Made by a program: the position numbers and the translations under genes
NCBI GenBank assembly: GCA_036821905.1
Contig: DAISIR010000001.1
Coordinates: 62,001-126,000, forward strand
From: Brooklawnia sp937867175
Lineage (GTDB): Bacteria; Actinomycetota; Actinomycetes; Propionibacteriales; Propionibacteriaceae
Direction of reading: 5' to 3'
DNA length: 64,000 nucleotides
Notes under the pieces: model-generated
Database searches by the model: none
Told to the model about the DNA's origin: nothing
The model's input: the letters and a program-made list of their open reading frames with translations, nothing else
Shown: piece by piece, positions 48,401 to 55,940 of the stretch
Position numbering within the stretch: position 1 is the stretch's first letter
Layout: the number at the start of each line of letters is the position of its first letter

Positions 48401-49846
48401 GGCCGCCACCAACTCCTCCAACTGGTCGGCAAGTCCCCGACTCGTGGCGGCGTCGGCCGCCAGATGCACCGACAGCGGAGAGTGCGGCGAACTGGTGTGC
48501 GGCAGCCATTCAAGCCACTGCCAGGCTCCACGTTGCACTGCCGAGGTCAGGCAGCAAATCACCAACTCGGCGGGCGAGTGCAGACTGGCGGCCTGCACGA
48601 TCACCGCCCGGGCCACACCCTCGGAGTCGGCGCGGGCACCACAAATGCCCAGCGAGCCGACCGAACCCAGGTCTGCGACGATCGGTGCGCCGGTCAACTC
48701 CACGGCCGACTCGGCCAGGTCCCGCGTCCTGGCCAGATACTGCGGCAGGCCCTCTGCGGAGTTCAGCTCCGGGGTGATCGATGAGCGGGTCGAGCCCAAA
48801 CCGAGCCGCAGCTGCAGGAACTCCGGCAGTTCGGGCCGGCGGCTCCACACCAGGTCGGTCTGGTTGTTCACCGCGGCGACACATTCGTTCACCGACGGAT
48901 ACAGCAGCAACCGCTGGGCACGTTCGGTGGCATGCAGGTGGGCCACCCGTTGCGTGGCTTCCGCCAGGGACGCCTCGAAGGCCGCGACGGCTTGTTTCTG
49001 CTGGGACTTCGCGTCCAGGCGGGCGGTAAGCCAGGTTCCGGCCATCATGATGGGGCTGAGGCCGATGAAGATCAGGCTCATCGGATTGCGCATGAAGACG
49101 AACATCACGACGCCCATGATCAGCGGAGCCAGCATGGCCAGCCAGGGAAACCGGGAGCGTTGCGGCGCTCCGGGGGCCTGGGGCAGTTCCAGCTTCGTCT
49201 CGGTGGGGCGTGCCAGCACCCGCGGTGAGCGAACGAAAGCAATATCTGTCGACTGCCAGTCGGGCCGGGTGCGGATCGCCTGCACCCGGATGATCGTGTC
49301 GCCCAGCCGCACATCATCGCTGGGAGTCAGCGTGGCCCGGGCGACCCGCCCACCCGAGACCAACACACCATTGGAGGAGTTGCGGTCAGCGATCTCGACC
49401 TTGTCCGGGCCGACGAGAATCTGTGCGTGGGTCTTGGACACCCGCAGGTCACTGAGCTGCACATCATTGTCGGCGGTTCGTCCGATAGAACTGGGCCCGA
49501 ATGGCAGATGTACCTCCACGCCTTGGTCTGGCCCGGCAACGACCCTCAAGATCGCGGCTGCTTCACGCTGCGCCCCGCGTCCGCCAACGTCTTCGGTGCT
49601 GAGCTCGAGCACCGTGCCCGACTGGACGCCGGAGTCGATCAGGGCAACCCCGGCCGGCACCACGTGGGAGTGGCCGGTCAACTGGTCGTTCACCCGCAGG
49701 GTCAGGTTCGCGGGGGTGTCGTCGTGCCCCAAGGCTCCGGCCAGCGCCTCCGCGACGTCATGTACGGTGGCGGTCGCGTCCGCGGTCACCTGGATGTTGG
49801 ACGCCTGGCGGGCTCCTGGCGCGCGCAAACTGACCCTCAGCTTCAT
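45449..49846 (-). CDS. EssC/EccC-like type VII secretion ATPase with ubiquitin-like and FHA domains
   Basis: A 1465-residue FtsK/SpoIIIE-family membrane motor for WXG100 export. Order of parts: residues 1-88 ubiquitin-like (YukD-type helix TVHDVAEALAGAL and LIDSGVQSGTVLEL); FHA at about 98-190 (IGRTADNDVQLSDLRVSKTHAQI, DRNSSNGVLV); two TM at 234-273; degenerate NTPase D0 at about 380-560 without a P-loop; D1 with Walker A GGTTGAGKSE (684-693) and Walker B LLIVVDE; D2 with GAGGSGKTT (1007-1015) but VLVDG replacing the catalytic Glu; D3 with GPSGSGKTS (1286-1294). Firmicute EssC also has N-terminal FHA domains, whereas mycobacterial EccC lacks them. The ATG 49846 overlaps the stop of the upstream FHA gene. 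WXG100 follows. Confidence 0.93.
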   Translation of the reverse strand: MKLRVSLRAPGARQASNIQVTADATATVHDVAEALAGALGHDDTPANLTLRVNDQLTGHSHVVPAGVALIDSGVQSGTVLELSTEDVGGRGAQREAAAILRVVAGPDQGVEVHLPFGPSSIGRTADNDVQLSDLRVSKTHAQILVGPDKVEIADRNSSNGVLVSGGRVARATLTPSDDVRLGDTIIRVQAIRTRPDWQSTDIAFVRSPRVLARPTETKLELPQAPGAPQRSRFPWLAMLAPLIMGVVMFVFMRNPMSLIFIGLSPIMMAGTWLTARLDAKSQQKQAVAAFEASLAEATQRVAHLHATERAQRLLLYPSVNECVAAVNNQTDLVWSRRPELPEFLQLRLGLGSTRSSITPELNSAEGLPQYLARTRDLAESAVELTGAPIVADLGSVGSLGICGARADSEGVARAVIVQAASLHSPAELVICCLTSAVQRGAWQWLEWLPHTSSPHSPLSVHLAADAATSRGLADQLEELVAARKTEGRDQLVRGPLQDDEQVPAPVVPSVLIVVDEPQVDRARLTRLAELGPDAGVHLVWVAEEKNGLPAACRTFLDLHHQHPAVGQVRVGQHVHEVACEGVDHQTAVAIGRRFAPLVDAGAPIDDESDLPRSVSLVSLLGKQESDSPEAVVERWRENGSLIVRDGRQPQPVDNPVELRAIVGHAGLEPFVIDLRRDGPHALVGGTTGAGKSEFLQAWVLGLAHALSPDRVNYLFVDYKGGSAFAKCVELPHCVGLVTDLNPYLVRRVLTSLRAELKRREHLLNDKGKKDLIDLELSGDPDCPPSLLIVVDEFAALAGEIPEFVDGMVDVAQRGRSLGLHLILATQRPAGVIKDNLRANTNLRIALRMADEQDSTDVLGSPMAAFFSSSIPGRGAAKSGPGRMVTFQSAYPGARTTDEPQAPPIEVEELDFGSGKRWAVPQRTLSRQDVAKDSDRIVETVKRAAANARIPQPRRPWLDELRPIYNLAKLGQRRDTEIVLGVLDNPEHQAQEVEYFHPDDNGNILYIGAGGSGKTTALRSLAIAASITPRSGPVHIYGLDFAGGGLSFLTPLPNVGAIISGEDDERVQRLLRHLSRVIEERSARFAAARASTLSEYRSLADRPAEPRILVLVDGFGSFREQYENLFGGWYAAFTRMLVDGRSVGVHVAMSADRPAAVPTSIGAAFSRRIVLRQADEDAYVMLGVPKDVLGPLSPAGRGMQADKPLELQLAILGEDVATAAQARLIEEMSRAFAQYHSTKPTPIRSLPPLIPATTMPASVRGLPVLGVADLDLQPMGFDPHSMILVTGPSGSGKTSALRWMARSIRNAGAPVELWHLSLRRTPLSSSGEWARSLIGEDRISAELEALKARALRGGDEQGWFALFVEALPDFLGTSLEYPLTELLQTCRKNGHLVVAEGEMAGWSGGWPLLNEVRNQRCGLMLQPEQADGDVLLRTSLPRCKRSEFPVGRGFWVRGGVGTKVQIPLLE

Positions 49847-50598
49847 CGCTCGGCTCCTTCTGACCGGCCCCGCCGCACCGCGGCATTCGCCATCGCCTCG
49901 GCCCGCAGTTTGGGCAGATCATTCGCGCTGATCAGCAACGTGTCGATCGCGTATTCGACCAGCCGGACTCGTCGGTTGGCGGCTCCCGCGCCGGTGCTGC
50001 CGCGCAGCCCGCTCACCCCGGCCCGTTCCAGCTTCTCGCAGACGTTGTCCAGCTTGCGGTTGAACCTGGTGATGGTCCAGCCCAGCCTCCTGGAGGCATC
50101 AACCGAAGTGGGCAGACGTTCGGCGCCGCTGCCGGGGTTGCGCAACAAGGGTTCGGCTAGCGCCAGGATCGCCAGCAGTTGAGACTCGGTGAAGTCGGTG
50201 GCCCCCATTGTGGTCTCCCCCGAGGCGAGGGCCCCACTGGGTAGAGCCGATTCTGGGATATAGCCGTCGATTGGGGCCGTCAACTCGATCTCATAGGTGG
50301 TCGATCCGGCGCTGAACACCAGCAGAGTGACGTCGAAGACCAGCGGCGTGCGCGCACCGGGGGCCAGCACCGCCTTGAGGAGTCCGAGGCGGTCGGTCAC
50401 CTGGATCGGCAATCTGCCCCCGACGTTGTGGATCCACCAGAATCCGTCGGAGAACGTGATGACGATGAAGTCGCGGTGCAGATAGGGATTGTCGTCGATG
50501 ACCAGATCGCCGCGCCGGCCGATGCGAAAGTCCAAGCCCGGTTGCAGGTCATGTTCCTCGCCGGCGAAATCGATGTGCAGTGTGGCATCGGTCTTCAT
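49843..50598 (-). CDS. FHA-fold protein with C-terminal winged-helix-like domain
   Basis: A 251-residue cytosolic protein. The N-terminal 90 residues are FHA-like: FRIGRRGDLVIDDNPYLHRDFIVI, then IHNVGGRLPIQVTDRLG. The C-terminal third (SQLLAILALAEPLLRN, LGWTITRFNRKLDNVCEKLERAGVSGLRG, RRVRLVEYAIDTLLISANDLP) reads as a winged-helix module. It overlaps both neighbours by 4 bp (kinase upstream, EssC-like ATPase downstream). A phosphothreonine reader that links the kinase to the secretion motor is the simplest idea; DNA binding by the winged helix is also possible. Confidence 0.8.
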   Translation of the reverse strand: MKTDATLHIDFAGEEHDLQPGLDFRIGRRGDLVIDDNPYLHRDFIVITFSDGFWWIHNVGGRLPIQVTDRLGLLKAVLAPGARTPLVFDVTLLVFSAGSTTYEIELTAPIDGYIPESALPSGALASGETTMGATDFTESQLLAILALAEPLLRNPGSGAERLPTSVDASRRLGWTITRFNRKLDNVCEKLERAGVSGLRGSTGAGAANRRVRLVEYAIDTLLISANDLPKLRAEAMANAAVRRGRSEGAER

Positions 50599-52181
50599 GA
50601 CGTGCAGGCCTTCGCAGGGTCGGAGTAGCGCCCGTTGGCGCGAACCAGTTGCACCTGGACGCAGGTGCGTCCCGGCAAGGTGGGCACGGTGACCGAGGTC
50701 TCACCGGTGATCTCGGTGGTCAGCGGGGACGCCGGGTCGATCACGGCGTACAGATAGGAGTCGCCGTCGGCCGGGCTCGGGTTCTCCCAGCGGACCTGCA
50801 CCTGTTCGCCTTCGGCCACCAGTTCCAGGTTGATCGGCATCGGCACGTTCTGCCCGATCGGGTCGCCGGGCTTGGCGCTCGACACCGCTGCGGAGGCGGT
50901 CGGCCTGGCCGCAGCAGGTGCGGTCTCTAGCAGCCGCACCCCGGCGTAGGCTCCGCCGCCGACCAGTACGGCCCCCAGCATCACGCCGATCATCAACCCG
51001 TTGCGCCGCCCCGCTGGAGCGCTGGCCACGGCAGGCAAGGACGCCGGGCCCCGCTCCACCGGCTGGTCGGTCTGCGGCAACGGCATCTCGGTGAATTCGA
51101 CCGAGACACCGCCGGTCTGAAAGCCCCGGCCATGGCTGATGAACGGAGCTTGGGAACCGGACGACTGCTGCCAGCCGGAATCATGCTCACTGCCACCCGT
51201 CCCCCGCGACAGGCTGGCGTGGGCGGTGCTGTTGCCGTCGGGGCTGATCGATGCCGGGCTGACCACCTGGGTCCCGGTGTCGACTGGTTCGGCAGTTTGG
51301 TATCCGGCACTCTCATCGCGCACATCGATCGGGGTCACCGAATGGTGCAACTCGACCTGAACGTTCTGCAGCGCGCGGGCGAAGTCGAGCGCCGAGTCAT
51401 AGCGCAGCATCGGATCCTTCGCCATCGCGGTGCGCAGCACCAACTCCAGCGACTGCGGGGCTTGCGGCAGATTCAGCGGTGGCAGCGGCAGCGTGCGCAC
51501 CCGCTTGCTCATGGCGAACGGGTCATTGGGTCCATCGGGCAGTTCAAAGGGTGTGCGTCCGCACAGTGCTGTCCATAGCGTGGCAGCCAGCGAATAGACG
51601 TCACTGGCCGGACCCATCTGCTGGCCACTGACGAGTTGCTCTGGGGGCGCCCAGGGCACCGACATACCAACACCGAGCCCCTGCTGGGCCCGATCGGTGG
51701 TCACCGAGATGCCGAAGTCGGTGAGTGCGGGACGACCGTACTCGGTGAACAGGATGTTCGCCGGTTTGATGTCTCGATGCAGCACGCCCAGCCGGTGGGC
51801 CATCTCCACTGCCGAGGCAATCTGAATGCCGATCTCCAGCACCTTCGCCACCGAAAGCGGGCTCTTCTTCAACCGGGAGGCCAGATGCGGAGGCGGGCAG
51901 TACTCCATCACCAGATAGGGACGCCCGTCGGCGGCCTGCCCCCCGTTGTATACCGAGACGATGGACGGGTGGTTCGACAGTTTCGCCATCAGGTTGGCTT
52001 CGGCTTCGAACGACTTCTGTGCTGCCTCGCCCAGGTCGTGCAGCATCACCTTCACAGCCACCGTGCGGTTGAATCCCAGCTGTTCGTACTGGAAGACATC
52101 GGCGAAGCCACCCATGCCGACCAGGTTCACAAAGCGGAACCCGGGCAGATCAGGCGGAGTCGACGCCGGACGAGCGTTCAT
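50595..52181 (-). CDS. Membrane Ser/Thr protein kinase with FN3-like extracellular tail
   Basis: A 528-residue Hanks-type kinase: glycine loop GMGGFADV, K44 in VAVKVM, D137 in HRDIKPANI, D155 in DFGIS and APPEQL. The catalytic domain ends near 265, followed by a Ser/Thr/Pro-rich juxtamembrane linker, a TM helix (about 396-418, GLMIGVMLGAVLVGGGAYAG) and an extracellular beta domain with a Trp and Cys pair (LELVAEGEQVQVRWENP, RTCVQVQLVRANGRYSDPAKAC) resembling FN3, not PASTA. ATG 52181 overlaps the stop of the upstream FHA gene. This layout matches the Pkb2-type kinase of bifidobacterial PFNA clusters. PP2C and four FHA-bearing proteins adjoin it. Confidence 0.92.
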   Translation of the reverse strand: MNARPASTPPDLPGFRFVNLVGMGGFADVFQYEQLGFNRTVAVKVMLHDLGEAAQKSFEAEANLMAKLSNHPSIVSVYNGGQAADGRPYLVMEYCPPPHLASRLKKSPLSVAKVLEIGIQIASAVEMAHRLGVLHRDIKPANILFTEYGRPALTDFGISVTTDRAQQGLGVGMSVPWAPPEQLVSGQQMGPASDVYSLAATLWTALCGRTPFELPDGPNDPFAMSKRVRTLPLPPLNLPQAPQSLELVLRTAMAKDPMLRYDSALDFARALQNVQVELHHSVTPIDVRDESAGYQTAEPVDTGTQVVSPASISPDGNSTAHASLSRGTGGSEHDSGWQQSSGSQAPFISHGRGFQTGGVSVEFTEMPLPQTDQPVERGPASLPAVASAPAGRRNGLMIGVMLGAVLVGGGAYAGVRLLETAPAAARPTASAAVSSAKPGDPIGQNVPMPINLELVAEGEQVQVRWENPSPADGDSYLYAVIDPASPLTTEITGETSVTVPTLPGRTCVQVQLVRANGRYSDPAKACTS

Positions 52182-53710
52182 GGCAACTCGTGGAAGCTGA
52201 ACTGAACACCGTGGCCGAGATCGACCACATCCCCGGCGACGAGCATCGCCGGTTGCTCAGGCAGCCGTACCGGTGGCTCACCGGCCCTGCGCAACAAGGT
52301 GCCGTTACGCGAGTGGAGATCGACCGCCATCACATTCCAGCCCTCCAACCGGATTTCCACATGGTTGGACGACACATGTCCGTGGGGCACGGCCACCAAC
52401 CGGGGCATCTCCAATCCCTGCAACCGGCTCACCGTTGGTTTGCGCCCGATGACTACTGGGGTGGTCAAGTCGACCCGTTCGCCATCGCTGGTGCGCATCC
52501 AGCCGAGTGGTGGACGAGGGACCCGCTGCGGCTCACCCAACAACGGGGAGCCGCAGATTCGACAACCCGGCCGGTGGGGTGGGTTGGCGTGGCCCAACGG
52601 GCACAGGATCGCCACCACGCTGCCCGCGTTCACCGGCTGTTCGTTGGCCGGCGACGCCGGGACACCTGCGTACGTGTCCACGCTGAGGATCGTCATCGAA
52701 TCGTGATCGTCGATCTGATCGAGGCTGAGCACCGGCAAGGGCGCCTCCGCTGGGTCGGGAACCGTCTCCGGTTTGGGTGTCGGAGCATCCGGGTTCGGCA
52801 GATAGGCGGCCGCCTGGTCAATATCTACTGCGCTTGTCTCGCCCCACAGCATCTCGAACTCACTGGGACCAGCGCGACGTTCCGGGTCCTGCTGCGCCGT
52901 CACCGGCGGCGGATCGCCAGGAAGCGCAGTCTGCGACAGGAACGATTCGCCCGCCTGCGGTTGCTGCGCAGCCCAGATCGCGGTTTCGTGTGTGGTGGGC
53001 GCTGACGGCGGCGGGACGGCCGTGGCCTTGGAGGCCTCAAGGTTGGGCAGATCAGCTGGCTGCTGGTGCTCGCCCACTGCCTCGATCCCAGGTTGCGGGT
53101 CGAGCCGTGGCTGATCGCCACCCGGCGTCTCGGCCTGTGGTGTGACCACATCAGCCGGCAGCACATCGAGCAGCCCAACCGATGGTTCCGGGACGCTCGT
53201 AGCGTCACGAGGAACAACCACCGACACCTCGTGGGTTTGGGACACCAACCCCGAAGGTGCAGGCGCACCCACCCGTACGCCACGCCGCAGCGCGCTGGCC
53301 GGCACCAGGCCGGCACCAAGCGGTCGGCTGGGTGCGACGACGATACCCGCCGAGCGCAACTCGATGCCCTCCACCGCAGCCACTTGGCGCTCCAGCCAAG
53401 TCGTCACCTGAACGCCGTCGATCTTGTCGATACCAGAGGATGTAGTGAACTCAATGACCATGTCGCCTCGCGCAGCCATGTGCGTGGCCGAACCGGCGTC
53501 GAGAGCGACAACGAAGCTGGGGAGGGACAACAGGCTCGCCCCGCTGATCTGCGCCAGCGCCTCCAGGAACTGGCCCATGGTGAGGCCGTCGCGGCAGCGG
53601 TTCCACAGGCTGGCCGCCGCGTCCACGCCGATCTCGTCCGATACCAGGGCCAGCCCCTGATCCCAGACCAGACCATGCGCCTCACCCTGCTGCCAGAAGA
53701 CCGTCTTCAT
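52178..53710 (-). CDS. FHA-domain protein with zinc-ribbon segment
   Basis: A 510-residue cytosolic protein. The N-terminus (about 1-165) is an unassigned alpha/beta domain. A Pro/Ala/Glu-rich disordered stretch (about 190-370) follows. A zinc ribbon CPLGHANPPHRPGCRICG lies near 385-402. The C-terminal FHA (about 425-510) has VVIGRKPTVSRLQG, HGHVSSNHVEIRL, VDLHSRNGT. ATG 53710 has AAGGAG and overlaps the PP2C stop by 4 bp; the frame is open to 53743. A probable substrate or reader of the adjacent kinase. Confidence 0.84.
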   Translation of the reverse strand: MKTVFWQQGEAHGLVWDQGLALVSDEIGVDAAASLWNRCRDGLTMGQFLEALAQISGASLLSLPSFVVALDAGSATHMAARGDMVIEFTTSSGIDKIDGVQVTTWLERQVAAVEGIELRSAGIVVAPSRPLGAGLVPASALRRGVRVGAPAPSGLVSQTHEVSVVVPRDATSVPEPSVGLLDVLPADVVTPQAETPGGDQPRLDPQPGIEAVGEHQQPADLPNLEASKATAVPPPSAPTTHETAIWAAQQPQAGESFLSQTALPGDPPPVTAQQDPERRAGPSEFEMLWGETSAVDIDQAAAYLPNPDAPTPKPETVPDPAEAPLPVLSLDQIDDHDSMTILSVDTYAGVPASPANEQPVNAGSVVAILCPLGHANPPHRPGCRICGSPLLGEPQRVPRPPLGWMRTSDGERVDLTTPVVIGRKPTVSRLQGLEMPRLVAVPHGHVSSNHVEIRLEGWNVMAVDLHSRNGTLLRRAGEPPVRLPEQPAMLVAGDVVDLGHGVQFSFHELP

Positions 53711-54582
53711 GCGTGCCTCACTCCTTCGCCGTCCGAAGTCCACAACGCTTCATCGCCGGGCAAGGTGGCTTGATCCTCAATGCCGATCGGCGGGCCGCCG
53801 AGGGTGTCCTCATCCACGCCCAGCGTGTCGACGGCGCCCGTCACCTCAATCGCGTCGACCACCACGACCGTCACGTTGTCGCGTCCACCCGCGTTCAGGG
53901 CGGCGCGCACCAACTCGTCGGCAGCCTCCTGCGGCTCGCAGAAGGCAAGGAGCGTTGCCGCGATAAGTTGATCCGATACTTCTGTGCTGAGGCCATCGGA
54001 ACACAGCATCACCCGGTCACCCACCGCTGCTGGCATCAGCCATTGATCGGCCAGCACAGGGCTGGGCAAGCCGGCACCGATGGCCCGGGTGATCACATTT
54101 CGTGCAGCAGGGTTGGCTTGTCCCCCGGCGTCGGCGACCGCCTGCACCCGTGAATGGTCGACGCTGATCTGCTGTAGTCTGCCGGAGCGCAGCATGTACG
54201 CCCGAGAATCACCGACGTTGAAGATCATCCAGTAGGGCAGACCTGATTGCGCTGCCAAGCCAACCCCGACAACTGTCGAACCTGGTGCCCTCCCCACGCC
54301 GCCACTCGCTTGCACGATCACGCGACTCGCCTGTTCCAGCGCTCGGTGCAGGCCTTCCGGGGTCAGCCAGTCGGTCTGCGATTCGGCCTGGAAAGCCGCC
54401 ACGACAGCCTGCGACGCCATCTCTCCCTTCGCATGGCCACCCAGCCCATCAGCCACCAGATACGTGTTCCGGCTGGCCAGCAGACTGTCCTCATTGTGGC
54501 CTCGCACCAGCCCCGGGTGAGTGGCCGCGCCGTGGCGCACCTTGAACCGGGTCGGCGGATAGCCGGGGCCCCTTTCACTCAC
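53707..54582 (-). CDS. PP2C-family Ser/Thr protein phosphatase
   Basis: Metal-dependent phosphatase of 291 residues, expected to reverse the neighbouring kinase. Motifs: THPGLVRGHNEDS (metal Asp), LVADGLGGHAKGE (catalytic metal-binding DG), VMLCSDGLSTEV and GRDNVTVVVVDA. No TM segment, so cytosolic. ATG 54582 overlaps the stop of the RDD-FHA gene by 4 bp. PrpC occupies the same role in bifidobacterial PFNA clusters. Confidence 0.93.
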   Translation of the reverse strand: MSERGPGYPPTRFKVRHGAATHPGLVRGHNEDSLLASRNTYLVADGLGGHAKGEMASQAVVAAFQAESQTDWLTPEGLHRALEQASRVIVQASGGVGRAPGSTVVGVGLAAQSGLPYWMIFNVGDSRAYMLRSGRLQQISVDHSRVQAVADAGGQANPAARNVITRAIGAGLPSPVLADQWLMPAAVGDRVMLCSDGLSTEVSDQLIAATLLAFCEPQEAADELVRAALNAGGRDNVTVVVVDAIEVTGAVDTLGVDEDTLGGPPIGIEDQATLPGDEALWTSDGEGVRHA

Positions 54583-55940
54583 GGTCGTGCCTTGATCTCG
54601 TGGGTGCCGAAGCGGACCACGTCTCCGGGAGCTACGGGGGTACTCACACCGGGTTCACACCGGGTGTGATTCCCCGAGGTGTGGACAATGGTCGTGCCGT
54701 TGGTGGAATGCAGATCCATCACCCACCAGGCCCCATCTTCCAAGCCCACCGCGAGATGAGTCTTCGAGATCTTCAGGTCGGTATCTGCCAACGCGATCGG
54801 CACAGCCGACTCCAGCGTCGGCGAGCCGGTCGGGTTGCGGCCCAACAGGGTGATCTGTCCATTCGGCAAGATCAAATCACCATCCACTACCAACTCGCGC
54901 AGACCACCCGTGGCAGGGGTGAAGACCGCGGCGTCGAGTACTGTCTCGCCGACGTCCACCTGCGGAACAATGTCGCGCTCATTGACGACGGCCGGAGCGC
55001 CGAGCAGGGGGGCAGGAAGCGGCGGTGCAGCTTGGGGTGCGGCCGAGGAAAACGGTGTCGCCTCAATGAAGGCGTCGGCACCCGGACGATCTACTGGAAC
55101 GATCGGCTGAATCGGCGCGGCTGTTCTTGGGCTGAAAGGATTCTGCAACGCAGGCGAGGATGCCGGGAGTGGGGGCAACGGCGCCGCCACCGAGGGTGGA
55201 GGCAACGGCGCCGCCGCCGGACTGGGGGGTGGAGATTGTGTGAAGGGGGCGGCGGCCAACGTCGACGTCTGGGCGAACCGATTCGTCGGTGTCTGGAATG
55301 GCGGCGGTGTTGCGCTGGCGAAGGGGTTTGCCGACTGGTGCAGTGGTGGCGGCGACGGCAGGCCGACCGGGGCGATCACGGTCATGGGATAGGTCACCCG
55401 CGCGGCGCCGGCAGCGGCGGTGGCGGAGGGCATCGGACCGTTCTTGATGTCGATCACCATCAGACCGGTCATGCGGTCGAACCAGTTGCGTCCAGTCGTG
55501 GATCTCATCGATACCAAGGCGATGATCAGGAATCCGATCCCGAGGGTGACCAGGTTGATGGCGTACTGCAGCAGGAACTTCTTGAGCACCTTGCCCGGTG
55601 CAGGCTGGCCAGTCTCGACGTCGACGTGCGTGATCTTCAGCAAGACCCCACCGAGCCAATGCCCGCGCTTCACCATGCACCAGACCTGCACGCCAACCGC
55701 GGTGAAGAACTGGAGCCAGCCGAGCACCTGCGGGCCTTGTTGCAGCAGCGTGTAATTGCCTTGAGCAACGCCGATCGCCAAGATCACTGCGTCAAGTCCC
55801 TGATAGACGATCAGGACGATCGCAGCTTCCAGCACCAGCGCGCCCACCCGTTTGCCCACCGGCGCCGGCACGACTCCGGCCAGTGCCGGGTAACTGCCTT
55901 CCTCGTCCGTGGGGATGGTCGCCATCGTCTGAATGCTCAT
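54579..55940 (-). CDS. RDD membrane protein with C-terminal FHA domain
   Basis: A 453-residue protein. The RDD region (about 25-170) has three TM segments (LVLEAAIVLIVYQGLDAVILAIG; WLQFFTAVGVQVWCMV; YAINLVTLGIGFLIIALV) and the RDD-type GHWLGGVLLKI. A Pro/Ala/Ser-rich linker (about 195-330) joins to an FHA domain (about 365-453; LLGRNPTGSPTLESAVPIALADTDLKISKTHLAV, DLHSTNGTTIV). ATG 55940 overlaps the stop of the transglutaminase-like gene by 1 bp (TGATG). The frame is open to 56015. A membrane-bound phosphothreonine reader for the kinase is inferred. Confidence 0.88.
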   Translation of the reverse strand: MSIQTMATIPTDEEGSYPALAGVVPAPVGKRVGALVLEAAIVLIVYQGLDAVILAIGVAQGNYTLLQQGPQVLGWLQFFTAVGVQVWCMVKRGHWLGGVLLKITHVDVETGQPAPGKVLKKFLLQYAINLVTLGIGFLIIALVSMRSTTGRNWFDRMTGLMVIDIKNGPMPSATAAAGAARVTYPMTVIAPVGLPSPPPLHQSANPFASATPPPFQTPTNRFAQTSTLAAAPFTQSPPPSPAAAPLPPPSVAAPLPPLPASSPALQNPFSPRTAAPIQPIVPVDRPGADAFIEATPFSSAAPQAAPPLPAPLLGAPAVVNERDIVPQVDVGETVLDAAVFTPATGGLRELVVDGDLILPNGQITLLGRNPTGSPTLESAVPIALADTDLKISKTHLAVGLEDGAWWVMDLHSTNGTTIVHTSGNHTRCEPGVSTPVAPGDVVRFGTHEIKARP

